Source: Promineifilum sp. (GTDB lineage: Bacteria; Chloroflexota; Anaerolineae; Promineifilales; Promineifilaceae). Taken from it: a DNA stretch of 34,151 nucleotides. The stretch's first letter is position 1, and each line of letters begins with the position of its first letter. The DNA is taken from NCBI GenBank assembly GCA_020634335.1, contig JACKBY010000030.1, forward strand, positions 1 to 34,151. Direction: 5' to 3'. This document shows, piece by piece, positions 1-7,556 of this stretch. A program made the position numbers and the translations under genes. Below the pieces are notes generated by a model. That model saw only the letters and a list, made by a program, of their open reading frames with translations, was not told where the DNA came from and did no database searches.

Positions 1-149
1 CACGTCTCGCCGATCCTGTAATCGAGATTGAAGCGTTCATTGAAGGTCATGTCGGGGGCGATGAGGCGCACGGAGCGGCCGTCGGCGGTGATGCCGCCGA
101 TGCAGGCCCCTTTGCCCATCCTTGTCTTGGCTACGATAGTGACGATCAT
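1..149 (-). CDS. Partial OB-fold-like protein (N-terminus only)
   Basis: An open frame starts with ATG at 149 and runs off the left edge without a stop, giving 49 residues. They begin MIVTIVAKTRMGKGACIGGI and continue with a short beta-rich stretch containing VRLIAP. The basic GKGACIGG segment followed by 'RSVRLI' resembles the N-terminus of the dual-OB proteins that often sit beside DUF488 genes; that assignment is from memory of the family and is tentative. It lies 80 bp downstream of two DUF488 genes on the same strand, so it may be the third gene of that unit. Function is unknown; nucleic-acid or nucleotide binding would be the family-level guess. Confidence 0.5.
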   Translation of the reverse strand, partial: MIVTIVAKTRMGKGACIGGITADGRSVRLIAPDMTFNERFNLDYRIGET

Positions 150-229
150 TTCTTGATTATCCGGTGTCAAAGGGAACAGGCTCCCGCAGATGACGCAGGT
201 GTAAGAAGATATCGGCGATTCACTTCACC

Positions 230-715
230 TTACGGCGTCAAGTGCTCTATCTCCACACCCCAGGCGGCCCCCAGTCTGGCGGCCAGGAGCGAGCGGTGAC
301 AGGCGGCCGGCTCGCGCTCGACGCACATGAGAGCGATGACGCGGGCGTCGTCCGGCAACTGGTCGCGCAGGGATTGCGGCTCGAAGCCGGACAGCACCTC
401 GCGTTCGTAGATGTCAATGAAAGTTGGGCTAAGTTCCGTGCGCTTGCGTCGGGCGATGCCGGCGGTCTTGTCGGCCGCGGCCTGTCGTTCGCGCGCGGCA
501 TGGGGCGGAGACAGATCGACGCGATGGAGGTAGCGAATGCCCATCTCGGCCAGACGGGCTTGCAGCCGCTGGCTATTGGCGAAGGCGTAATCGGCCCCGC
601 GCACGGCTCGCCGTCGCCGGACGTCGACGAACGTATCGACCTCGGCCTCTCGCAGCGCCTCAAAGAACGATTCGGCCGAATAACCAATAGCGCCGATGGT
701 GACGATCTTATGCAT
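230..715 (-). CDS. DUF488 family protein (second of a tandem pair)
   Basis: A 161-residue soluble protein of the DUF488 family, whose biochemical role is not established. Visible family marks are the N-terminal TIGAIGYS (residues 6-13), a DVRRRR segment (31-36) where the sister protein has DVRSKPYSR, and the C-terminal CVEREPAACHRS (131-142) with the conserved Cys and Cys-His-Arg. The frame is open further upstream to 784, but that start would overlap the preceding gene by 77 bp. The ATG at 715 overlaps the TAA of the upstream DUF488 gene by only 8 bp (ATGCATAA) and has GGAAG about 9 bases ahead, so it is preferred; an ATG at 724 is also possible. The overlap suggests translational coupling. 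Divergence of the DVR motif suggests it is not redundant with its neighbour. Confidence 0.85.
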   Translation of the reverse strand: MHKIVTIGAIGYSAESFFEALREAEVDTFVDVRRRRAVRGADYAFANSQRLQARLAEMGIRYLHRVDLSPPHAARERQAAADKTAGIARRKRTELSPTFIDIYEREVLSGFEPQSLRDQLPDDARVIALMCVEREPAACHRSLLAARLGAAWGVEIEHLTP

Positions 716-1295
716 CCGGCTCATCTTCCGGTTTGCCTCCTGTTGGGTCATAGCGCTTGCGCGAGGTGCCGGGCAACAGTTCATCGCCGAAGAGGGAAGG
801 CTGGCCGCCCGTCAGCCGCAACAATACGTCTGCTTGGCCGATGATTTCGTCGCTCTCGTCGATATGGGCCACGGGAATACCAGTCTGCGCCAATGATTTG
901 CCGATAAGCTTGCTGCGATGGCAATTTTCCGGCTTACCCTCGCTGCACATGATGATAACGGCCAAACCTTGCGCATGAGCTTTCATTAGCCTGTCGATTC
1001 CGCGCTGATAGAAATCCTGGCTGCTTAGCTTCGTATAGTCCACCTTACCTTTGCTATCGTAGCAAGCGGGTGCGTCCGGCCGTCCCCCCAGCGTGTCGCC
1101 CATGAAGACGTAACGAATGCCGGCGCGTTGCAGATGAGCTTCGAGTGGTTCCCTGGAAAAATCGGGCTTATAGCGCGAATAAGGTTTGGAGCGTACGTCA
1201 ATCAGGAAGGCGATGCCATAGCGTCGTAAGACAGCGATGAGTTCATCGACTTCGCGCGTGCCATAGCCGATGGTGTAAACAGGGTTAGCGTCCAC
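708..1295 (-). CDS. DUF488 family protein (first of a tandem pair)
   Basis: A 195-residue soluble protein with the standard DUF488 signature: TIGYGT at residues 8-13, DVRSKPYSR at 33-41 and MCSEGKPENCHR at 116-127. The Cys/Cys-His-Arg cluster is the most conserved part of the family and is a plausible ligand or active site, but no reaction is established. The start is GTG (1295), with no strong Shine-Dalgarno. The C-terminal 30 residues (SRKRYDPTGGKPEDEPDA) are polar and probably disordered. It is followed with 8-bp overlap by a second, more diverged DUF488 protein and then an OB-fold-like protein. It lies 49 bp after the LysW-like gene, so it may share its transcript. Confidence 0.88.
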   Translation of the reverse strand: MDANPVYTIGYGTREVDELIAVLRRYGIAFLIDVRSKPYSRYKPDFSREPLEAHLQRAGIRYVFMGDTLGGRPDAPACYDSKGKVDYTKLSSQDFYQRGIDRLMKAHAQGLAVIIMCSEGKPENCHRSKLIGKSLAQTGIPVAHIDESDEIIGQADVLLRLTGGQPSLFGDELLPGTSRKRYDPTGGKPEDEPDA

Positions 1296-1344
1296 GCGAT
1301 AACCGGCGCGTCATGAGCGATATCAACTTTACCCGGCTGAGCAG

Positions 1345-1632
1345 CTAATAGGCGCCATCATCGTCGTCATCAAAGCCGTAATCGTCGTGGTCGGCTTCTT
1401 CTTCAGCGAGGGCGTTAAAAAACTCGTTCAGATCGACTGGCCCGCCGGCGCTGTTGCCCGCGCCGGCGTCGTCGGGCCAGCCGAGCTTTATCGGGGAGGT
1501 GCGAATGACTTCCAGGCTGGTATCGCACTCCGGACAGACAATGATCTGCCCCATATCGGGCTTGCGTTCAAAGTAGATGCGCGAGTCGCATTCCAGACAA
1601 CGCACCATGAGAGAGGGGTCTTTTTCGGGCAT
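1345..1632 (-). CDS. LysW-like zinc-ribbon protein with acidic tail
   Basis: A small acidic protein (95 residues from the ATG at 1632). An N-terminal zinc ribbon has two CxxC knuckles, CLEC (12-15) and CPEC (33-36), followed by TSLEVIRTSPIKLGW, a layout very like the amino-group carrier protein LysW. The last 30 residues are extremely acidic (DDYGFDDDDDGAY). Unlike LysW it does not end in the EDWGE motif whose terminal Glu is modified. AAGGAG lies 8 bases before ATG 1632 and only 2 before ATG 1638, so 1632 is preferred. It sits 26 bp after a Ddl-like ATP-grasp ligase on the same strand. ATP-grasp enzymes are the usual partners of LysW proteins, so it may be a carrier, substrate or regulator of that ligase; this is inference. 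No lysine or arginine biosynthesis gene is nearby. Confidence 0.8.
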   Translation of the reverse strand: MPEKDPSLMVRCLECDSRIYFERKPDMGQIIVCPECDTSLEVIRTSPIKLGWPDDAGAGNSAGGPVDLNEFFNALAEEEADHDDYGFDDDDDGAY

Positions 1633-1658
1633 GGACATGTCTCCTTGGTTGGCGGGCC

Positions 1659-2735
1659 TCAGGCCGGACGGGGGTCACTCTCTTCGAGGTCGTAGCGCTC
1701 GATCGCCTCTTCCAGAATGCGAATAATCAGTTGCTCAAACGACCAGCCGTCGGCCTGCGCCTCCAGCGGCAGATCGGAATAACCGGGATTCAACCCCGGC
1801 AGGGGGTTGATCTCCAGGATGTAGGGCTTGTTATTATCATGGGCATCGAGGCGAAAGTCGATGCGGCCGACGTCGAAGCAACCCGTGACGCGGAACGTGG
1901 CCGCGGCCAGCCAGTTCAACGCCTGCACTGTTTCCTCTGGCAGGGGGGCCGGGCAGAGATAATGAAAAGTGTGGACAAGCTCGGTCTTGATGCGGCTGGT
2001 GTAGATGCCGCCCTCCTCGGCTGGGTAGCGGCTCATGTCGACTTCCAGCGGTGGAAAGAAGTGTAGACCGCGCGAGATGCGCCGCGCTTCGCGATCATCG
2101 GGCAGCCGCCGGGCGACCGGCGTGGTAAGGTTGCCCACCATTCCCACGGTGACTTCGCGCCCCTCGATGAAATGTTCCACGAGGATGGGCTGGTCATAGA
2201 TCTCGAATTGGCGGTGCAACTGAGCACGGAGCTGCGCCTCGTTGTGGACGATAGAGTCGGCCGTCACACCCATGCCTGTCCCCTCTCGGCTCGGTTTCAC
2301 GAATAGGGGGAACGCCATGTCGGGGTCTAGCGGCTCATGGGCGCGCTCGAAGGTCTGGAAGACCGGCGTCGGCAGACTGTGATACCACAGCACGCGCTTG
2401 GTCATCGGCTTGTCGAGGGCCAGCGCCAGCGTCAGTGGCCCTGACGCGGTGTAGGGGACGCGCAGCATCTCCAGAATGGCCGGCACCTGCGCCTCGCGTG
2501 AGTCGCCCCAGTGCCCCTCGCAGATGTTGAAACAGATGTCGGGTTTCAGCTTGGGCAGCGTCTCGAAAAGTGTGAGGTCGCCCTCCAGAAAGGTGGCCTC
2601 GTGACCACCCGACGCCAGAGCGTCGATGATGGCCTGGATGGTCTCCTCAGAGTCCAGATCGTCCCAGCGGTCGGCGGGCATCCCCGGCCAGGTGGGTGCG
2701 TTTTTCTGCAAGTTCGCCAATACCGCGACGCGCAT
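1659..2735 (-). CDS. D-alanine--D-alanine ligase-like ATP-grasp enzyme
   Basis: A 358-residue cytoplasmic ATP-grasp ligase related to D-Ala-D-Ala ligase (ATP-dependent peptide-bond formation through an acyl phosphate). Ddl-type marks in order: CFNICEGHWGDSREAQVP (68-85), YTASGPLTLALALDKPMTKR (95-114), FVKPSREGTGMGV (145-157) with the ATP-binding Lys147, VEHFIEGREVTVG (187-199), DVGRIDFRLD (288-297), and the metal-binding ILEINPLPGLNPG (306-318) with Glu308 and Asn310. The ATG at 2735 has GAGGGA just upstream and is preferred over a GTG at 2756. An insertion around 205-265 (RRLPDDREARRIS..., HTFHYLCPAPLP) is longer than expected for Ddl, so the substrate may not be D-Ala. Its neighbour is a LysW-like carrier, not murein genes, which also argues for a different acceptor. 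Confidence 0.85.
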   Translation of the reverse strand: MRVAVLANLQKNAPTWPGMPADRWDDLDSEETIQAIIDALASGGHEATFLEGDLTLFETLPKLKPDICFNICEGHWGDSREAQVPAILEMLRVPYTASGPLTLALALDKPMTKRVLWYHSLPTPVFQTFERAHEPLDPDMAFPLFVKPSREGTGMGVTADSIVHNEAQLRAQLHRQFEIYDQPILVEHFIEGREVTVGMVGNLTTPVARRLPDDREARRISRGLHFFPPLEVDMSRYPAEEGGIYTSRIKTELVHTFHYLCPAPLPEETVQALNWLAAATFRVTGCFDVGRIDFRLDAHDNNKPYILEINPLPGLNPGYSDLPLEAQADGWSFEQLIIRILEEAIERYDLEESDPRPA

Positions 2736-2763
2736 AGTCCCTCGCTCTGTTGCCACAAGATTC

Positions 2764-2780
2764 GACCCGCTTAACGGGTC
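2764..2780 (-). terminator. Short hairpin after the receiver gene
   Basis: A perfect 6-bp stem (GACCCG/CGGGTC) with loop CTTAA lies 44 bp past the stop of the receiver gene and just before the ATP-grasp start. There is no clear T-run, so it could be a weak terminator or a processing site between two transcription units. Confidence 0.3.
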
Positions 2781-2823
2781 GTCGAACAGGCGATATTGTA
2801 GCGCAACTGCGGAAAAGGGGTAC

Positions 2824-3192
2824 TTAAGTCAGGTAGGTGCGCAGGATGGATTGCAGTTCGCGCACGTCGAGGGGCTTGGCTAAATATTCATCGCAGCCCG
2901 CTTCCAGGCAGCGCTCGCGGTCACCAAGCAGCACGTTGGCCGTGGTGGCGATCAACGGGATGGAGGCCAGCGACGCGTCGCTTTTCAAGCGCCGGGCCAA
3001 TTCCAGCCCGTTGAGACCGGGAATGTTGATGTCGAGCAGGATCAGATCGGGCGGATCGCGCTGGACCATTGCCAGGGCCGTCATGCCGTCGGCCGCCGCC
3101 GTGAAGTCGTGCTTCTCCCCCTCGACGATGCGCGATACCAACCGCATATTACTGTCGTTGTCTTCGATGCACAGAATCCGCTTGCGCGCCAT
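2824..3192 (-). CDS. Single-domain response regulator (CheY-like receiver)
   Basis: A 122-residue stand-alone receiver domain with no output domain. The acidic pocket IEDND (9-13), the phospho-acceptor Asp54 in LLDINIPG, the switch Thr83/Thr84 in LIATTAN and Lys106 in YLAKP are all present, so it should be phosphorylatable. AAGGAG lies 8 bases before the ATG, a good ribosome binding site. It lies 62 bp after the 1433-residue histidine kinase on the same strand and is its likely phosphotransfer partner. Lacking a DNA-binding domain, it probably acts through protein contacts (a DivK/CheY-type role). An AT-rich stretch with a TATTAT hexamer precedes it, so it may also have its own promoter. Confidence 0.93.
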   Translation of the reverse strand: MARKRILCIEDNDSNMRLVSRIVEGEKHDFTAAADGMTALAMVQRDPPDLILLDINIPGLNGLELARRLKSDASLASIPLIATTANVLLGDRERCLEAGCDEYLAKPLDVRELQSILRTYLT

Positions 3193-3254
3193 CTGCCTTA
3201 CTCCTTGAACTGCATTTCCATTTTAATGATAATATGGCCGGTTATCGTTACGGA

Positions 3255-6200
3255 CTAAATTACAGCGTTGAGTGCCTCAGTCGCCCCGTGTGGCTGGGTC
3301 GGAATCGTGAAGCGGAACGTGCTGCCGCTGCCGGAGCGGCTCTCCACCCAAATACGACCGCCGTGATATTCGACCAGGCTCTTGCTAATCGACAGACCCA
3401 GCCCTGTGCCGCTGATCGATTCGCGCCGGCCGGCATCGATCTGGCTGAAGTATTCGAATATGCGCGTCTGATTTTCCGGCGTAATGCCGATACCGGTATC
3501 GGCCACGCAGAACAGCACGTTGTCGGCGTCGGGTTGAATGCTGACGGTGATGCCGCCGTGGTCGGTGAACTTAATGGCGTTGCCGATGATGTTCCACAGC
3601 ACCTGGCGGATGCGGGTGCGGTCGGCCGTCAGCGGCGCGATTCCGTCGGCGATCTCCAACCGCAGATCAAGGCCCTTTTGATCGGCCAGAGGCGCGGCCG
3701 TCGCCATGAGTTCCGCCGCCACGCGCCGCACGTCGAACGCCTCGTAGATCAATTCCAGTCGTCCGGCCTCGATCTTGGACATATCCAGGATGTCGCCGAT
3801 GATGTCGCGCAAGTGGTAGCCGCCGCTGCGGATGAGTTGCAAGTCCTCGATCATGCGCTCGGTCAGATCGCCGTCCAGGCCCATCAGCAGCACGTCGGCA
3901 AAGCCGATGATCGAGTTCAATGGCGTGCGTAATTCGTGGCTCATGCGGGCCAGAAAGTCAGTCTTCAGCCGATCAACCTCGCGCAGCTTCTCGGCCATCT
4001 CCAGTTGCTCGGCAAAGTACAGCGCGTTTTGAGTGGCTACGGCCAGCTGGGCGGCCAGAATCTTGTACACTTGCCGGTCATCGGGCTGGAAACGGCCGAC
4101 TTCGTCGGATTGCACGTCGAGCACGCCCAGCAGCCGGTCGCCGATAATGAGCGGAATTGCCATCTCGGAGCGCGTATCCGGCAGGAGGACGTGGGGCAAG
4201 AAGTCAGTCGAGCGCCGCGTATCGCGCACAAGGATGACGTCGCGCTCGCGGGCCGCCCGGGCCACGATGGAACGCGCGCTGATGGGGATTTGTCGCCCCT
4301 CGCGCGCCATCTGCCGCCCGACCTCCCCGGCCCCGGCCCGCAGGGTGAGCAAGGTCTTGTCGTCGTCGAGCAGATAGATATGGCTGTGGTAAAGGCCGAA
4401 ATTCTCTTTGGTCAGATCGGCGGCGGCGGCCAGCAGGCGATCCACATCAAGCGTGGCCGCCGTTGCCAGGCTGACGTCAGAGACGGCGCGCAGCTCGGCC
4501 GACAGGCGCGCCTGGGCGGCCAGGGCCGCTTCGGTGCGTGCCAGCGCCGCTTGCTGGGCCAGATAGGCGCGTCGTCCGGCGACGGTCGCCGCCAGCGGTT
4601 CGTGCAATCGACGCAAGATGAATGCTTCGTCGGCCGTCAGCTCGTGGGAATCGGGCCAACCCAGCGTGAGGATACCCTGCCACCGGCCGGCCCGCCGCAG
4701 GGGCATGACGACGGCGGCGCGGCGGCCTTCGCGCTCCATTTGGGCGCGCATGGCCTGATTCAGGCGGTTGTCGCGTCGGGCGCTTTCGATTGTGAGCAAT
4801 TCGCGCGGTTTGTCCAGCCACAATGCGCTGATGGGCATCAGTTCCAGCGGCAATGGTTTGGCATCGGTGAGCGGCTCGGCTTGTCCGTCGCGCACGCGCC
4901 CGGCACGCTCCGCCAGCCACGCGCCGTCGGGCTGAGCCGATAAATAGGCGAGTTCCAACTCGGGTGGTTCGCTCCAGGGCACGCCGCCGGCCAAGGACAG
5001 GAGAATCTCGTCTTCGGTGGTTGCCAGCGAGAGGTCGGCCTCGACGCGGGAGAGAATCTCCAGTTGCCGGGAACGCGTCCGCACTTCTTCCACCAATTGC
5101 TGGTTAGACAGCGTCACGGCCAATTGGGTAGCCATCGACTGGAAAATCCGCCGGTCGTGGGTCATGAACCGGCGCGGTTCGGGCCAGGCCAATTCCACCA
5201 GGCCAACCCAGCTGTCGCGCAGGCGCAGCGGCAGCAGGACCGCCGCCTGTACGCCCATTGACTCATAGAGCGCTTGCAGCATACCGGTGACACGTTCATC
5301 GGCGTCGGCTTCTTCGATGAGAATCGGCTCGCTTCGGCCGGCGGCCCAGGCACCGGCGATGTCGATGTCGGGCAGATGGAACCGTTCGCCCGGTCGGTAG
5401 CCGCCGGTAGCATGATTGCGGGTCGGGTCATTCCACGTGGCGGCGACTGTCGACCAGCGCGGCCGCTGGTCTTCGTCGCTTTCGACTGCCGACAGCGAGA
5501 CCAGGGACGGCTTCTCGGCCAGCCCGGAGTTGACAATGGCCTGGACAATGTCACTCGCACTCTGTGCGGCATTCAGCGCCGCACTCAGCGTGAATAGTTG
5601 TTCGGCGTCGCGCCGGGCTTCTTCGGTCTGGTTAAACAGGCGCGCGCGCTGGATGGCCGTGGCCGCCTGATAGACGATTGTTTGTGCCAGACGCAACTGG
5701 TCATCGGTCAGTTCGATGCCCTCTTCAACGACGTCAAGCCCAACAGTGCCGATGACTTCGTTTTCCACCACCAGCGGCAAAATAAGGATCGTCTTCACGC
5801 CGCGCTGGCGCAACACTTCATGGGCCGAGGCCGTCAGCGGGTTCTCCGTGGCCTGGGGCACGACGATGGGCCGCCGTTCGGCGATAGCCATCTGGGTGGC
5901 CGGGTTGTTTTCCACGGGGATGAAGAATCCGACCGCGCTGTCGGTGTTGAGGCTGCCGGAGCGGTCGGCGACCACTGTCAGGCCGCTGCGCTCCTCGTTG
6001 AGGATGGCGATTCCGACCTGCTGGATCGATGTCGCCACGGCTAATTGATTGACGACGAGTTGCAGGCTGGTCGTCAGGTCCGTTGAGGCGGCAATGGCCG
6101 AGACGATACGATTGATGAGGCCTAGTTCTTCCTCGCGCTGCTGGGCCTCTCTCAGCGCTTCTTCCGCTTGCCGGGTCAGGCGCAAGTTCTCCAGATGGGC

Positions 6201-7556
6201 GCCCAGCTGGCCGGCGACGGCCGTCACCAGCTCGCGCGCCCGCGGGGAATCGGCTGTCACCAGACCCATTTCCAGATAACCGATGGTTGTCCCGTGGACG
6301 GGGATGGGTTGGCGCACGACGGGCGACGACTCGAACGCAGATGGTTCTACCGGGTGTTCAGCGATGAACCGGCTCCAGCCGTCACGCGTCTGGGCCTGGG
6401 CTTGCCGCGACATCTGCTCGCGGGTATGGGTGATTTCGGTGAACAGACGTGCGTTCTCCACAGCCGTTGCCAGCTGCGCGGCCAGCAAGCTAAAGGCTTC
6501 CAGGCTCTGTGTCGCCAGACCGTCCGGCACGTCGCTTTGCAGGTTGAGTGTGCCGATGACGTTGTCCTCGAAGATCATGGGGATGGCGATCTCCGACTGG
6601 GTGTCCGGCAATAGCGTATTGGCCAGGAAAAGCGGGCTTTGGCGCGCGTGGGACACGACGATGGGCTGGCGGCCCGCGGCGGCCGCCCCATTGATCGAGC
6701 CGGGGCCAATGGGCAGGCGATGCCCCTGCCGCAGCAGCTCGGCTCCGGCCTCGCCCGTGGCGGCGTGGAGGATTAGTTCCTGGGTTGTTGGCCCGAGCAA
6801 ATAGACCTGAACGTGATAGAGCTGAAACTGGTCGTGGATGAGGTTTACCGCATCGGACAACATTGTATCCAAATTCTGGATGCGCGTGATCTGCCGGCCG
6901 ACGGCCGCCGCCAGGGCCAGCACCTGCGTGCGCTCCTCGATTTGCCGTTGCAGCGTGACCCGGGTTTGCTCCAGCTCGTCGCGCGCGCCCCGGACTAACT
7001 CGTAGAATTCGACGGTCCGCCGCAGGGTGTAATTGAGCAAATAGGCAAAGACGGCGGTTGCCACGCCGATGATCAGGATTTCGACCCACGTGAGCGAAGC
7101 GGCGGTCCATTCGCTGAGGGCGAAGATGGGGATGAGAACGCCCAATGCAGCAATCGACGCCGACAGCGCGCCGCGTCGACCCAGGAACCAGCCCATCACC
7201 AACACCAGCACCCCGAACCAGGCCACGGCCGAAAGCGCCGCGAACGCGCTCTGCCGGCCGGCCAAGGCGGGCAAGATGAGCAGCGCCAGGTAGCCGGCCG
7301 CAAACAAACTCAACAATGCTCCGACTCCGGCCGTTGCGTTGCCGGCGCGCGACAACATCTGACCGGCCAGCCCAGCCGCCAGAAACAGCAGCATGGCAGC
7401 GAGCCAGGGCCACCCGCCCACCAGACCGGCCAGCATATCGATGGAAATCGAAACCAGCGAGCCGACGACCAGAGACATCGATACGACGTAGAGCAAGCCG
7501 CGTCGCGCCGGCGATGTGGACGTCTGCGCAGTGGTCGTGGCGGGATCAGTGATCAT
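3255..7556 (-). CDS. Multi-GAF membrane histidine kinase
   Basis: A 1433-residue sensor kinase. About six transmembrane helices span residues 20-180, followed by a coiled coil (185-215). A long series of GAF domains follows: clear ones at about 229-372, 492-635 and 1035-1179, with more divergent ones at about 375-470, 669-815 and 829-999. The transmitter is complete: HisKA with MSHELRTPLN (His1207), N-box GNAIKF (Asn1326), DTGIG (1353-1357) and GTGLGLS (1383-1389). It autophosphorylates His1207 and probably passes phosphate to the CheY-like receiver encoded next. Its ATG overlaps the end of the upstream 7TM-GAF gene by 11 bp (ATGATCACTGA), so the two are likely translated together and may form one sensor complex. 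The GAF ligands cannot be read from sequence. Confidence 0.93.
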   Translation of the reverse strand: MITDPATTTAQTSTSPARRGLLYVVSMSLVVGSLVSISIDMLAGLVGGWPWLAAMLLFLAAGLAGQMLSRAGNATAGVGALLSLFAAGYLALLILPALAGRQSAFAALSAVAWFGVLVLVMGWFLGRRGALSASIAALGVLIPIFALSEWTAASLTWVEILIIGVATAVFAYLLNYTLRRTVEFYELVRGARDELEQTRVTLQRQIEERTQVLALAAAVGRQITRIQNLDTMLSDAVNLIHDQFQLYHVQVYLLGPTTQELILHAATGEAGAELLRQGHRLPIGPGSINGAAAAGRQPIVVSHARQSPLFLANTLLPDTQSEIAIPMIFEDNVIGTLNLQSDVPDGLATQSLEAFSLLAAQLATAVENARLFTEITHTREQMSRQAQAQTRDGWSRFIAEHPVEPSAFESSPVVRQPIPVHGTTIGYLEMGLVTADSPRARELVTAVAGQLGAHLENLRLTRQAEEALREAQQREEELGLINRIVSAIAASTDLTTSLQLVVNQLAVATSIQQVGIAILNEERSGLTVVADRSGSLNTDSAVGFFIPVENNPATQMAIAERRPIVVPQATENPLTASAHEVLRQRGVKTILILPLVVENEVIGTVGLDVVEEGIELTDDQLRLAQTIVYQAATAIQRARLFNQTEEARRDAEQLFTLSAALNAAQSASDIVQAIVNSGLAEKPSLVSLSAVESDEDQRPRWSTVAATWNDPTRNHATGGYRPGERFHLPDIDIAGAWAAGRSEPILIEEADADERVTGMLQALYESMGVQAAVLLPLRLRDSWVGLVELAWPEPRRFMTHDRRIFQSMATQLAVTLSNQQLVEEVRTRSRQLEILSRVEADLSLATTEDEILLSLAGGVPWSEPPELELAYLSAQPDGAWLAERAGRVRDGQAEPLTDAKPLPLELMPISALWLDKPRELLTIESARRDNRLNQAMRAQMEREGRRAAVVMPLRRAGRWQGILTLGWPDSHELTADEAFILRRLHEPLAATVAGRRAYLAQQAALARTEAALAAQARLSAELRAVSDVSLATAATLDVDRLLAAAADLTKENFGLYHSHIYLLDDDKTLLTLRAGAGEVGRQMAREGRQIPISARSIVARAARERDVILVRDTRRSTDFLPHVLLPDTRSEMAIPLIIGDRLLGVLDVQSDEVGRFQPDDRQVYKILAAQLAVATQNALYFAEQLEMAEKLREVDRLKTDFLARMSHELRTPLNSIIGFADVLLMGLDGDLTERMIEDLQLIRSGGYHLRDIIGDILDMSKIEAGRLELIYEAFDVRRVAAELMATAAPLADQKGLDLRLEIADGIAPLTADRTRIRQVLWNIIGNAIKFTDHGGITVSIQPDADNVLFCVADTGIGITPENQTRIFEYFSQIDAGRRESISGTGLGLSISKSLVEYHGGRIWVESRSGSGSTFRFTIPTQPHGATEALNAVI

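Noticed and set aside
3936..4943. 335-codon open frame antisense to the multi-GAF kinase
   Set aside because: It mirrors GC-rich coding on the other strand, has no ribosome site or recognisable domain, and the opposite strand has unmistakable kinase/GAF motifs.
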